Below are positions 22,058-32,819 of a stretch of 43,875 bases of DNA, in pieces. This DNA is from JACKFB01 sp041389525 (GTDB lineage Bacteria > Myxococcota_A > UBA9042 > PHBI01 > JACKFB01), in contig JAWKRR010000063.1 of NCBI GenBank assembly GCA_041389525.1, positions 1 through 43,875 of the forward strand, in the 5' to 3' direction. The position numbers and the translations under genes are program-made. Below the pieces are notes generated by a model. It searched no databases. It saw only the letters and a program-made list of their open reading frames with translations, and was not told where the DNA came from. How positions within the stretch are numbered: position 1 is the first letter of the stretch; every line of letters starts with the position of its first letter.

Positions 22058-24804
22058 TCCCCCCGTCAGACGAGCACGACTTCGACCGCGATGGCGGCCT
22101 CGACACGCTCACAGATCTGCGCCGCGTGTCGATGGGCACCGACAGCAGCGTCTCCGGCGTGCCGTCGCTCATCCTCGACCCGAATAAGTTCCGCCTCGAG
22201 CGCCTGCTCCACGCCGACCACAGGATCTACGGCATCCCGACGCCCTTCGTCGGCCGCCGCGACGAGCTCGAGGCCGCCTACAACGCGGTCCGCGACACGC
22301 TGAACACCCGCACGCTGCACACGCTCTCGGTGGTCGGGCCCTCCGGTGTCGGCAAGACCCGCCTGCTGTCGGAGATGTTCGGCCTGACCGACCCCGTCCG
22401 CCGCGGCATCGAGGTCCAAGCGGCCTGCTGCTCGGACTCCGAGGCCCCCGACGGCATCGCGGTGATCGGCCAGCTTGTGCGTCGCCGCTTCGGCATCGGC
22501 CCGCTGGACTCCGACGCCGACGCGCGACAGAAGATCCTCGACGGCGTCGGCCCCCTGGTCGACTCGCGCCTCGTCCAGTCGGCCGCCCGCCAGCTCGCCT
22601 ACCTCGCCGGCGTCCGCTCGCCCGGCCCCGGTCAGCACGACGCCCCCAGCCGCGGCATCGACTTCCTCCGCCTGGCGGTCGCCACCTTCGCCAACCTGCT
22701 GCGCTACCAGAGCGAGCGCAGCCCGCAGATCCTCGTCGTCTACCGCGCCCAGCACATGACCCCGCGCACGCTCACGATCTTCGAGAGCGTCATCGACGCC
22801 CTGGCGACGACGCCCACGGTCCTGATCTTCGTCTCCGATCGTCCCCTGCCTCCAGGCCTCGCCGCCGCGGCACCCCGCCACACCGCGCTCAGCCTCGGCC
22901 CCCTGGCCGCGCGCGAGATGGAGCGCCTCGTCCGCGTCATCTTGCAGAAGGTCGAGGACATCCCCGCGGGCCTCGTGACCGACCTCATCGCCCGCTCCGC
23001 CGGCAACCCGCGCCTCGCCGAGGACAACGTGCGGCTGCTCGTTCAGCGAGGTGGCATCGAGCCATCCGAGGAGCGCTGGACGCTGCACCCGGAGGCGATC
23101 AGCTCGAAGATCGACCTCGCCGCGACCACCGAGGCCGCCGGCCGCGCCCGCGTCGCCAGCCTCTCCCCCGAGATGCACCACGTGCTGCGTCTCGCGTCCG
23201 TCTTCGGCCCCGCGTTCTGGCGCGACGGGCTCTTGGCGCTGCTCCGCGTCCACCCCGCCGCCGGTCGCGCCGGCCTCATCCCCTGGGTGCACGACACCAG
23301 CGCTGAGGCCCTCGACGCGACCCTGGCCCGCGCCGTCTCGGAGCACCTCATCGCCCCGCAGCCCCAACCCGCGCTGCTCGGGCAGCAGGAGTACGCGTTC
23401 CGCTACCGCGACGATCGCCTCCTTCTGGAGGGCGAGCTGGACCCGGCGCTCGCCGCCGAGCTGCACCGGCTGATCGCCCAGTGGCTCTCGGGCCTCGGCC
23501 TGCCAGACCCTGGACCCTGGTACGAGGTCATCGGCGAGCACCTCGAAGCCGGCGGCCGCCCCGAGCGTGCGGCGCAGCAGTTTCTCCACGCCGCCGAGTC
23601 CGCCCGCGAGGGCTATGGTGCTGAGCGCGCGATGGGCTTTTTCCACCGGGCCCTCGCGCTCATCGACACCGACCGCCTCGACCTGCTGGTGCCCGTGCTG
23701 CGAGGCCTGGGCGAGCTGTCCATGGCCACCGGCGACCTGGTGCAGAGCCGCCGCATCTTCAGCGCGCTGCTGGAGGCCAGCCTGGTCATCGCCGACCGCC
23801 CGACCGGCGCCTACGCGTGGCTGCACCTCGGGCAGAGCCACCGGCGCCTGGGCGAGCTGCGCCGCGCGGGTCCCTGCTTTCGCCACGCCGAGCACCTCTA
23901 CCGCGAGCTTGGCGACGTGGGCGGCATCGCCGCGGTCCTCGACCAGACGGCCAAAGTGGTCTGGACTACCGGCTCGACCGGCGCCTTCGACGACGCCCTC
24001 CGCTACTTCGAGCAAGCCCTCGCGCTCAGGCGACGCCTCGGCGTCTCGGCCGACATCGCCCAGAGCCTCACGGGCCTCGCCGCCGCGCAGCACCACTGCG
24101 GCCAGACCGACGCGGCCGAGCGGGGCTTCCGCGAGGCCCTGGCACTGCACCGCGAGTCCGGCGACCGCGCTGGCGAGGCCAAGGCGTTGTCGGGGCTGGG
24201 CCGCGTGCTCCACAGCACCGGGCGGCGCGAGGCGGGCCTCGACGCGTGGCACGAGGCCCTGGACATCGCCGAGGCCTCCGGCGACCGCGACGTGCTGGTC
24301 GACCTCCTGCTGCAGCTCGGCGAGTCCGCCCTCGAAGCGGGCGAGCACGAGCTGTGCGCCCGCTGCCTGACCGAGGCCCTCAAGACCGCCACCGAGATGG
24401 GCGACCAGCGCGCGGCCGCCGAGGTCCACACCGCCTGGGGTGCCCTCGCCATCGCGCGCTCCGACGTGCCCGCCGCGGTCGCCGCGGTCGACGCCGCCAT
24501 CGCCATCGCCCAGGATCTCGGCATGCGGCCAGCCCTCGGCCGCGCCCTGCGTGCGCGCGCCGAGGTGCTGGGCCACCAGATCTTCGTCGACGAGTCCGGC
24601 GACGACGTCCTGGGACAGAAGGCGTGCCAGTGCTTCGAGGGCGCCCTGGGCATCTTCGAAGAGGTCGGCGACCAGCTCGAGGTCGACAAAACCCTCAGCG
24701 CGTACCTGCGTTTTCTGACCGAGCGTGGCGACGAGGACGCGGTCCGCGACGTGCGCGCCCGGGTCGCCGAAGCGGCCCAGCGACGCCACGTCGCGCTGCC
24801 CTGA
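22054..24804 (+). CDS. AAA ATPase-TPR protein with degenerate Walker B
   Basis: 916 aa. A STAND/AAA_16-like ATPase module (about 70-450) followed by TPR repeats (about 480-900), as in the C-terminal part of myxobacterial Ser/Thr-kinase-AAA-TPR proteins, but with no kinase domain: the first 65 residues are a linker-like leader. FVGRRDELEAAYNAV precedes an intact Walker A, GPSGVGKT (95-102). At the Walker B position, where relatives have a hydrophobic strand ending in two acids, the sequence is ILVVYRAQHM (226-235), with Tyr230-Arg231 instead. ATP may bind but turnover is doubtful. Typical TPR stretches include AAAQHHCGQTDAAERGFREA. Probably a signalling scaffold; its partner may be the coupled YihY-type protein. 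Confidence 0.88.
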   Translation: MIPPSDEHDFDRDGGLDTLTDLRRVSMGTDSSVSGVPSLILDPNKFRLERLLHADHRIYGIPTPFVGRRDELEAAYNAVRDTLNTRTLHTLSVVGPSGVGKTRLLSEMFGLTDPVRRGIEVQAACCSDSEAPDGIAVIGQLVRRRFGIGPLDSDADARQKILDGVGPLVDSRLVQSAARQLAYLAGVRSPGPGQHDAPSRGIDFLRLAVATFANLLRYQSERSPQILVVYRAQHMTPRTLTIFESVIDALATTPTVLIFVSDRPLPPGLAAAAPRHTALSLGPLAAREMERLVRVILQKVEDIPAGLVTDLIARSAGNPRLAEDNVRLLVQRGGIEPSEERWTLHPEAISSKIDLAATTEAAGRARVASLSPEMHHVLRLASVFGPAFWRDGLLALLRVHPAAGRAGLIPWVHDTSAEALDATLARAVSEHLIAPQPQPALLGQQEYAFRYRDDRLLLEGELDPALAAELHRLIAQWLSGLGLPDPGPWYEVIGEHLEAGGRPERAAQQFLHAAESAREGYGAERAMGFFHRALALIDTDRLDLLVPVLRGLGELSMATGDLVQSRRIFSALLEASLVIADRPTGAYAWLHLGQSHRRLGELRRAGPCFRHAEHLYRELGDVGGIAAVLDQTAKVVWTTGSTGAFDDALRYFEQALALRRRLGVSADIAQSLTGLAAAQHHCGQTDAAERGFREALALHRESGDRAGEAKALSGLGRVLHSTGRREAGLDAWHEALDIAEASGDRDVLVDLLLQLGESALEAGEHELCARCLTEALKTATEMGDQRAAAEVHTAWGALAIARSDVPAAVAAVDAAIAIAQDLGMRPALGRALRARAEVLGHQIFVDESGDDVLGQKACQCFEGALGIFEEVGDQLEVDKTLSAYLRFLTERGDEDAVRDVRARVAEAAQRRHVALP

Positions 24805-24819
24805 CACCGGCGTCAGGGC
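24798..24819. terminator. Hairpin between convergent AAA-TPR and acyl-CoA dehydrogenase genes
   Basis: GCCCTGAC (24798-24805) pairs with GTCAGGGC (24812-24819), an 8-bp perfect stem with a 6-nt loop. It contains the TGA stop of the AAA-TPR gene. No T tract; bidirectional terminator inferred. Confidence 0.5.
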
Positions 24820-24834
24820 GGCGTCCCGCCCGGC

Positions 24835-25973
<1,139 letters not shown>

Positions 25974-26059
25974 GACGTGCTCCGTGTCGCGAAAAGCCGG
26001 TGGCTGGTTACCACGCCAGCGGGCCGTGCCGGAAGGGGGTATCGGAGGAGGTGACGGAG

Positions 26060-26135
26060 TTGCCTGTTTGGCCACGGAGGCGCTGAGGGGAGGGCAGCGG
26101 GCAGGCGGGGTGGCAGCGGAGGCGGGGTGGCGGGG
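26060..26135. repeat. Degenerate copy at the edge of the G-rich array
   Basis: Contains CACGGAGGCG and further GGAGGCGGGG stretches resembling the array units, but with many differences. It lies between the acyl-CoA dehydrogenase start and the recognisable repeats. Confidence 0.4.
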
Positions 26136-26549
26136 GAGAGGGGGACGGGTTGAGTGTTTGTCGGAGACGGAGAGGGCACGGAGGCACGGAGGCGACGGGT
26201 GGTGGGAGGTTGGGGCTAGAGGAGGGGGGGGAGAGAGGGGGACGGGGTTGAGTGTTTTGTCACGGAGGCACGGAGAGGGGGCACGGAGGGCACGGAGGGG
26301 GCGACGGGGTTGGTTGGTGAGGTTGGGGGGGTGGCGGGGAGAGAGGGGGACGGGGTTGAGTGGTTTGTCACGGAGGCACGGAGAGGGGGCACGGAGGGCA
26401 CGGAGGGGCGACCGGGGGGGGGGGGGGGGGGGGGGGGAGAGAGGGGGACGGGGTTGAGTGTTTTGTCACGGAGGCACGGAGGCTGGGCACGGAGGGCACG
26501 GAGGGGGTGACGGGGTTGGTTGGCGAAGTTGACGGGCTAGAGGAGGGGG
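26136..26549. repeat. G-rich intergenic repeat array (CACGGAGGCACGGAG family)
   Basis: Occupies most of the 563-nt gap between the acyl-CoA dehydrogenase start and the ygfZ stop; no gene is seen there. Four units start near 26136 (degenerate), 26231, 26339 and 26437 and run about 95-113 nt each. The three clean units share, in order, GAGAGAGGGGGACGGGGTTG, AGTG(T/G)TTTGTCACGGAGG, CACGGAG, GGGCACGGAGGGCACGGAGG and then a variable G/T-rich spacer. The plus strand is almost pure G/T/A with few C, so strand asymmetry is extreme and G-quadruplex formation is likely. Two 16-bp copies of GGGCTAGAGGAGGGGG (26213-26228 and 26534-26549) bracket the clean units. Confidence 0.9.
26414..26437. repeat. Homopolymer of 24 G
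   Basis: An uninterrupted run of 24 G within the spacer of the third array unit, at the point where the other units have CGACGGGGTTGGTTGG. Its true length is uncertain, because such tracts slip in replication and are hard to sequence. Confidence 0.85.
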
Positions 26550-27601
26550 AGGGTGGTTAGGGTGGCTTGGTGGGTGTTGGGGAGGGTGAGGGTGGTGCCG
26601 GGCTCGGTGTATTTGCGTTTTACGACTGCGAGGGCGACGGCGCCGCCGAGGCGGGGGTGGGTGACTGCGCTGCCGAGGACGCCGACGGGTTTTCCGTCTT
26701 CGGCTAGGACCTCCTCGCCGGGCTGTGGCAGTGGGGCGGCGTCGCTCAGGCGCAGCGCTACCAAGTGGCGGTTGGGGCGGCCGCGGTAGTGCATCATCGC
26801 GATGACCTCCTGGCCGATGTAGCAGCCCTTGTCCCAGTCCATCGTGTCGTAGAGGACCTGCGACTCCAGCGGGATGTTGGCCTCGCCCATGTCCAGGCCG
26901 TCTCGCGGCACGCCGCGGCCGACGCGCACGACGTCGAAGGCCTCGGTGCCCACCGGGGTCGCCCCCGCGGCGGCCAGGGCCTCGTAGACCGCGACCGCTT
27001 GCTCGGCGGCGACGGTCACGTCGTAGCCCGCCGCGCGCAGCCGCTGCTCATTTCGCCTGATGCGGACTGGCGTTTTGGCGATCTGCGCGTCGCGCCACCC
27101 GTAGGCCGCGTCGACCCCGACAGCCTCGCCCAGCGCTTCAGCCAGCACGCCCTCGGACCCCGGCCCGATCAGCCCCAGCACCGTCGCTCTCGGCATCGCG
27201 CCGAACTGCACGTCGTCGGCCACCCGGTGCTTGATGAAGTGCTCGCGCAGGGTCTCCAGCATCGCGCCGGCCGCCGACAGCACGAGCCGCTCGCCCTCGC
27301 AGTCCAGCCAGAACTGCCCCACCAGCTTGCCGCCCCGGTCCACCGCCAGCCCGTAATTCCCTTGGCCGCTCACCAGCGTCTTCACCTGGCAGGTCGTCAT
27401 CGCGTGCAGAAAGCGCGCCCGGTGCTTGCCGGTGACCGCCAGGTGGCCCTCAGCGCTCAGGTCCACCAGCCCGCAGCCCTCCAACATCGCGGCGATCTCC
27501 GAGTCGACCGCACCAAACCCCGTCGGCGCCTCGCCCCCGTCCCGCACGGCCAACGCGACCCCGCGGGAGCGGTGCCAGGCGGTGATCGGCTGCTCTTCCA
27601 T
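26537..27601 (-). CDS. ygfZ: YgfZ/GcvT-like folate-binding protein for Fe-S cluster maturation
   Basis: 354 aa. A tetrahydrofolate-binding protein related to the glycine-cleavage T protein that supports repair or assembly of certain Fe-S enzymes. The start at 27601 has TGGAGG 5 nt upstream. The diagnostic K-G-C-[FY]-x-G-Q-E motif is present as KGCYIGQEV, with the conserved Cys260. Other family features are FLHAMTTCQVKTL near the N-terminus and a C-terminal beta-barrel (VALRLSDAAPLPQPGEEV). The final codons and stop lie inside the edge of the G-rich array: the 16-bp sequence overlapping the stop recurs 321 bp downstream, so the array boundary touches the coding end. Divergent from the FAH-family gene. 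Confidence 0.92.
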   Translation of the reverse strand: MEEQPITAWHRSRGVALAVRDGGEAPTGFGAVDSEIAAMLEGCGLVDLSAEGHLAVTGKHRARFLHAMTTCQVKTLVSGQGNYGLAVDRGGKLVGQFWLDCEGERLVLSAAGAMLETLREHFIKHRVADDVQFGAMPRATVLGLIGPGSEGVLAEALGEAVGVDAAYGWRDAQIAKTPVRIRRNEQRLRAAGYDVTVAAEQAVAVYEALAAAGATPVGTEAFDVVRVGRGVPRDGLDMGEANIPLESQVLYDTMDWDKGCYIGQEVIAMMHYRGRPNRHLVALRLSDAAPLPQPGEEVLAEDGKPVGVLGSAVTHPRLGGAVALAVVKRKYTEPGTTLTLPNTHQATLTTLPLL

Positions 27602-27640
27602 GCTGTCCTCCAGACCTGAATCTGCCGTGTCGTCGCGGAC

Positions 27641-27669
27641 TTTACGCGCCGACAGGGGGAACGTAGAGT
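27641..27669 (+). promoter_or_regulatory. Promoter candidate giving a leaderless FAH-family mRNA
   Basis: TTTACG (27641-27646) and TAGAGT (27664-27669) with 17-nt spacing; each matches consensus at 4 of 6. The ATG follows the -10 by 8 nt, so the 5' leader would be 0-2 nt, and no ribosome binding site is present. Confidence 0.4.
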
Positions 27670-27677
27670 GGCTCGCG

Positions 27678-28472
27678 ATGCCGCGCTACGTCTACTTCAC
27701 CTTTCTCGGGAAGCATCGCTTCGGGCAGGTCACCGAGGGTGGCGTGCTCCCGCTCCGGGGCTCCCTCTTCGACGAGGCGCTCGAGCCCGGCGCCGAGCCG
27801 ATGCCCTGGCACCTCATCACGCCCGATCCCCCCGTCCGCGCCTCGAAGATCGTCTGCATCGGCCGCAACTACCGCGCCCACGCCGAAGAGCTCGGCCACG
27901 ACGTCCCGACCGAGCCGCTGCTCTTCCTCAAACCCCCCAGCGCGCTGCTCGGCCACGACGGCGACATCGTCTTCCCCACCGGCCAGAGCGAGCTGGTCCA
28001 CCACGAGGGCGAGCTCGCCGTCGTCGTCGGCCGCCGCACCCGCCACGTCCCGCCCGAGCGCGCTCGCGAGCACATCTTCGGCTACACGGTCTTCAACGAC
28101 GTCACAGCCCGAGATCTGCAGCGTAAGGACGTCCAGTTCACCCGCGGCAAGGGCTTCGACACCTTCGCGCCCATGGGCCCGTGGATCGACACGGACTTCG
28201 AGCCGGCCGACCAGCTGCTCACGGTCCGCGTCAACGGCGAGTTACGCCAGCAAGCGCCGCTCTCCTTGATGATCTTCCCGGTCGACACGTTGGTGTCCTA
28301 CATCAGCCGGGTGATGACCCTCGAGCAGGGCGACGTCATCGCCACGGGAACACCTGCTGGCGTCGGGACCTTGTGTCCGGGCGACGAGGTGACCGTGGAC
28401 ATCGAGGGCCTGGGCCTCTTGAGAAACCGAGTGGTCGCCGACGGCCTACACAGTTCGATGCACGACGCGTGA
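27678..28472 (+). CDS. Fumarylacetoacetate hydrolase (FAH) family protein
   Basis: 264 aa. A metal-dependent hydrolase, decarboxylase or isomerase acting on beta-diketo acids; the family covers fumarylpyruvate, acylpyruvate and homoprotocatechuate-pathway enzymes and the substrate is not readable here. The N-terminal part (1-60) is the short domain typical of the bacterial two-domain form. KIVCIGRNYRAHAEELG starts the catalytic domain. Metal ligands appear in HHEGELAVVVG (Glu110, Glu112) and VFNDVTARDLQ (Asp141). GKGFDTFAPMGPW and VIATGTPAGVG complete the signature. The start at 27678 matches the family N-terminus. The stop TGA overlaps a GTG in the MoxR frame. Confidence 0.92.
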   Translation: MPRYVYFTFLGKHRFGQVTEGGVLPLRGSLFDEALEPGAEPMPWHLITPDPPVRASKIVCIGRNYRAHAEELGHDVPTEPLLFLKPPSALLGHDGDIVFPTGQSELVHHEGELAVVVGRRTRHVPPERAREHIFGYTVFNDVTARDLQRKDVQFTRGKGFDTFAPMGPWIDTDFEPADQLLTVRVNGELRQQAPLSLMIFPVDTLVSYISRVMTLEQGDVIATGTPAGVGTLCPGDEVTVDIEGLGLLRNRVVADGLHSSMHDA

Positions 28473-28486
28473 ACCGGGATGGTGGC

Positions 28487-29464
<978 letters not shown>

Positions 29465-29465
29465 G

Positions 29466-30596
29466 ATGGCGGCCGTCGCCGAGGGCACGTCGCCGCTGAG
29501 CTACGCCGAGATGCGCCGCCTGGGCCGCGCAGTGCCGGCGCGCCTGCGTTTCACCCGCGAGGGCAAGCTGCTCGTCTTCGTGACGGTCGCCGTCGGTATG
29601 GGCGCGGTCAACAGCGGCAACAACCTGCTCTACCTCGTCCTCGGCGTGCTCTTCGCCCTCATCATCACCAGCGGCATCCTCTCGGAGCTCACCCTCCAGG
29701 AGGTCACCGCCTTCCGCCACCCCTCGCCGCACCTCTTCGCCGGCGAGGCGGCGCTGGTTCAGGTCGACCTGCGCAACGCCAAGCGCTACTTCGGCTCGTT
29801 CAGCATCGAGGTCAGCGAGCTCGCGACGGCCGCGGGGCTCGAGCAGCGCCGCGGCTCGTTGATGTCGCTCAAACCGGGCGAAACGCGCAGCGTCCATCTG
29901 CGTATTCGGGGGACCCAGCGCGGGACGATCCGCAGCGCGGGCTTGCGCATCGCCACCCGCTTCCCCTTCGGCTTCTTCGAGAAGAGCCGCATCGTGCCGC
30001 TGAGCGAGCGCTTCATCGTCTTCCCGGCCGTCCAGGCCATCGCCCCGCCGGCCCTCGCGCCCCTGGCGCCCGGCCACGAAGAAGAGATCGCCCGCGTCGG
30101 CTTGGGCGACGAGTTCTACGGGCTACGCGACGCCCGCGACGCCGAGGACGCCCGCGCCATCGCCTGGAAGGTCAGCGCCCGCCGCGACCGCTTGGTGGCC
30201 CGCGAACACCAGCGCCCCGCGGCCCGGCGCGTGATGCTGCTGCTGGCCAACGTCGTGCCGGGCGATCTACCCAGCGCCCGCGGACGCCTCGAAGCGGCCA
30301 TCAGCCACGCCGCCAGCCTCGCCACCGCCCTCGCGGAGAGCGGCTACGCCGTGGGCCTCGCGACCGCCGACGGAGGCATCGCGCCGGCCGCCGGCCGCGA
30401 GAACGTCGTCCGCATCTACGAGATCCTCGCCCACCTGCCCGTGCGCAGCGTCGACCACGGCGACGAGGTCCCGCTCTGGAACGAGTACAGCGGCCAAGAG
30501 GTCGAGCGCCTCGCCGTCGTCACCGCCGACCAGCAGCGGGCTGCCCTAGCCCCCGCGGCCGACCGCACCGTGGTGATCGGCGGGGCGGCGTCATGA
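29466..30596 (+). CDS. DUF58 domain membrane protein
   Basis: 376 aa. Two adjacent membrane helices near the N-terminus (about 36-75, LLVFVTVAVGMGAVNSGNNLLYLVLGVLF...). A beta-rich region follows, then the DUF58 signature EFYGLRDARDAEDARAIAWK with SARRDRLVARE (about 215-250). The remainder has a vWA-like alpha/beta composition (RVMLLLANVVPGD). Partner of the upstream MoxR ATPase and the downstream transglutaminase; complexes of this kind are thought to act on the envelope, but the substrate is unknown. Overlaps the next gene by ATGA. Confidence 0.92.
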   Translation: MAAVAEGTSPLSYAEMRRLGRAVPARLRFTREGKLLVFVTVAVGMGAVNSGNNLLYLVLGVLFALIITSGILSELTLQEVTAFRHPSPHLFAGEAALVQVDLRNAKRYFGSFSIEVSELATAAGLEQRRGSLMSLKPGETRSVHLRIRGTQRGTIRSAGLRIATRFPFGFFEKSRIVPLSERFIVFPAVQAIAPPALAPLAPGHEEEIARVGLGDEFYGLRDARDAEDARAIAWKVSARRDRLVAREHQRPAARRVMLLLANVVPGDLPSARGRLEAAISHAASLATALAESGYAVGLATADGGIAPAAGRENVVRIYEILAHLPVRSVDHGDEVPLWNEYSGQEVERLAVVTADQQRAALAPAADRTVVIGGAAS

Positions 30597-32806
30597 CCTT
30601 CGAGCGCCTCCACAAGCTGGTGCTCTACGCCACGGTCACCGTGGGACTCCTGCCCCTGGCGACCTCGGGCGAGCTGCCGATCCCCTTCGTCATCGCGACC
30701 TTCGCCGGCATCATCGTCAGCTGGATGCGCGACACGCCGCTGGAGCGCATCGCCGCCAGCGAGCGCTTCTGGACCGTCCTCACGGTCGTGGCCTTGCTGA
30801 TCTTGGGCGGCCTCGCCTTCGTGACCACGAACTACCTGCTCTACGCCATCCTCTTCGTGCTGGTGCTGGTGGTGACACGGCTCTTTCAAAGCCGCTCGTC
30901 TCGCGACGTCTTCCAGCTCTACGGCCTCTCGTTCATGGCCGTGACGGCGGGCGCCATCATCAACCCGGCGCTGGCCTTCCTGGGCATCTTCTTCGTCTAC
31001 ATCATCCTGCTGGTCTGGGGCCTCATCCTGCTCCACATCCAGCGCGACATCGAAGGGCTCCAGGCCGAGCAAACCCAGCAGGGCGAACGCCCGCGCGCCC
31101 TGGCGTGGCAGGCCCGCGATCTCGTCAGCCGCCGCTTCCTCGTCGGCTCGAGCGCCCTGGCCTTGGGGATCTTCGCGGCCAGCCTCTTCATCTTCTTCTT
31201 CTTCCCCCGCCTCGGCATCGGGATGTTCTTCGGCCAGGGACGTCAGACGCAGTCGATGTCGGGCTTCAGCGACAAGATTGAGCTCGGCCACTTCGGCAAC
31301 ATCAAAGACAACATGGAAGTCGTGATGCGGGTCGAGCTGCCCGACGACCGCGAGCGCACCGACATGCACCTGCGCCTGCGCGGCATCTCGCTGGACAAGT
31401 ACAGCAACGGGCTGTGGGAGAAGTCGGTCGGGCCGCCGTGGGCCATGAGCCAGACCGAGCAGGGCTCGTGGGTCAGCGAGGAGTACCAGCGCGTGCGCGG
31501 ACGCATTCCCAAGGGCGAGATCCTGCGTCAGAGCATCTACCTCGAGCCGCTGAGCATGGACACGCGCATGGTCTTCGGCGTCCCGCGCATCATGCGGCTG
31601 ACCATCGACAACCCGACCCTTCAGCGCTTTCGAGGCAAGCGGGCGCTGAGCTTCTTCCAGGACACGTCGGACGACATCTCGACGAAGACACCCTCGGATG
31701 TGGCGCTGCGCTATGAGGTCGAGTCCTGGCAACCCCGCGGCCTGGACCCCAGCCTGCGCCTGGCCAAGGGCGAGATCCCCAAATCCATCAAGGACCGCTT
31801 CCTTCAACTCCCCGCCGACCTCGACCCGCGCATCGCCGAGCTAGCCAACGAGCTGAGCGCCGGCGCCACCAACGACTTCGACCGGGCCCGCGCCATCGAG
31901 CAGCGCCTGTCGAAGGACTGGACCTACACCACCCAGGGCGGTGAGGACTCCCAGCGCCCGCTCGAGGAGTTCCTCTTCGTCCGCAAGAAGGGCCACTGCG
32001 AGTATTTCGCCACCGGCATGGCGGTCATGCTGCGCACCCTCGGCATCCCCGCGCGCCCAGCCAACGGGTTCTTCGGCGGCGCCTACAACACCTTCGGGCG
32101 CTTCTACACGATTCGCCAGGCCGACGCGCACGCCTGGGTCGAGGTCTGGTTCCCCGGTCACGGCTGGGTGACCTTCGACCCGACCCCCGCCAGCGCGGTG
32201 CTGGTTCCGCCCGAGATCGGCGCCCTCGCCGCCCTCAAAGAGGCCTACGACAGCTTCAAGCTCCAGTGGTTCAAGTGGATCGTCGAGTACGACTTCGAGA
32301 AGCAGCTGGAGGTGCTGCGCCGCGTCGGCTCTGCGCTCTCGGGGCTGCGCGATCTTCTCCCCAAGCCCTCGGGCGGCAGCGTGTCGAACCCCGGCGCGTG
32401 GAAGCGCGGTCTCAAAGAGTGGATGAATCAGCCCACGACCTGGGCGCTGCTGGCCAGCCCGCTGGTCCTGTGGCTGCTGAATCGGCTGGGGGTCTTCGGC
32501 TGGCTGCGCCGCAAGCTGGCGCGCCTCTTCAAACGCCGCGGGCCCACGCCCGGCGGTGAGGTAGGCCTGCGCTACCAGCGCATGCTGACGCTCTTGGCGC
32601 GCCAGGGCATCGGCCGCGGCACCGGCGAGACCCCGCGCGAGCTCGCCACCCGGCTGGCGCGGCAGAGCTACCCGGCGTCCGACGCGGTGGAGCGCGTGAC
32701 GGCCGCCTTCGAGGCCGTGCGCTACGCCGAGCGCGAGCCCACCCAGGCCGTCATCACCGCGCTGGACAAGGACGTGGACGCCATCAAGCGCGCCCGGGTC
32801 GCCTGA
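30593..32806 (+). CDS. TgpA-type membrane transglutaminase-like protein
   Basis: 737 aa. An N-terminal block of membrane helices (about 8-210, DUF3488-like), a large periplasmic region with a transglutaminase core, a C-terminal TM helix (about 615-640) and a cytoplasmic DUF4129-like tail. The catalytic triad is complete: Cys469 in KKGHCEYFATGMAVMLR, His513 in DAHAWVEVWF and Asp529 in TFDPTP. It probably acts as a protease, transamidase or peptidoglycan-related enzyme on the outer face of the inner membrane. Third gene of the MoxR-DUF58 operon, overlapping DUF58 by 4 nt. Pseudomonas TgpA is the best-known relative. Confidence 0.93.
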   Translation: MTFERLHKLVLYATVTVGLLPLATSGELPIPFVIATFAGIIVSWMRDTPLERIAASERFWTVLTVVALLILGGLAFVTTNYLLYAILFVLVLVVTRLFQSRSSRDVFQLYGLSFMAVTAGAIINPALAFLGIFFVYIILLVWGLILLHIQRDIEGLQAEQTQQGERPRALAWQARDLVSRRFLVGSSALALGIFAASLFIFFFFPRLGIGMFFGQGRQTQSMSGFSDKIELGHFGNIKDNMEVVMRVELPDDRERTDMHLRLRGISLDKYSNGLWEKSVGPPWAMSQTEQGSWVSEEYQRVRGRIPKGEILRQSIYLEPLSMDTRMVFGVPRIMRLTIDNPTLQRFRGKRALSFFQDTSDDISTKTPSDVALRYEVESWQPRGLDPSLRLAKGEIPKSIKDRFLQLPADLDPRIAELANELSAGATNDFDRARAIEQRLSKDWTYTTQGGEDSQRPLEEFLFVRKKGHCEYFATGMAVMLRTLGIPARPANGFFGGAYNTFGRFYTIRQADAHAWVEVWFPGHGWVTFDPTPASAVLVPPEIGALAALKEAYDSFKLQWFKWIVEYDFEKQLEVLRRVGSALSGLRDLLPKPSGGSVSNPGAWKRGLKEWMNQPTTWALLASPLVLWLLNRLGVFGWLRRKLARLFKRRGPTPGGEVGLRYQRMLTLLARQGIGRGTGETPRELATRLARQSYPASDAVERVTAAFEAVRYAEREPTQAVITALDKDVDAIKRARVA

Positions 32807-32819
32807 GTCCCGCGGGCGC
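32790..32819. terminator. Hairpin between convergent TgpA-type and ddl genes
   Basis: GCGCCCG (32790-32796) pairs with CGGGCGC (32813-32819); the TGA of the upstream gene sits in the loop and the ddl stop begins at the next base. No T tract. Confidence 0.4.

Noticed and set aside
22066..24807. 913-codon open frame antisense to the AAA-TPR gene
   Set aside because: Same artefact; extreme Gly/Ala/Val/Glu composition and no recognisable motif, opposite a protein with Walker A and TPR motifs.
26136..26549. CRISPR-like array or coding sequence in the G-rich region
   Set aside because: Units are long, adjacent and variable with no unique spacers; translated frames are Gly/Arg low-complexity and do not persist between units.
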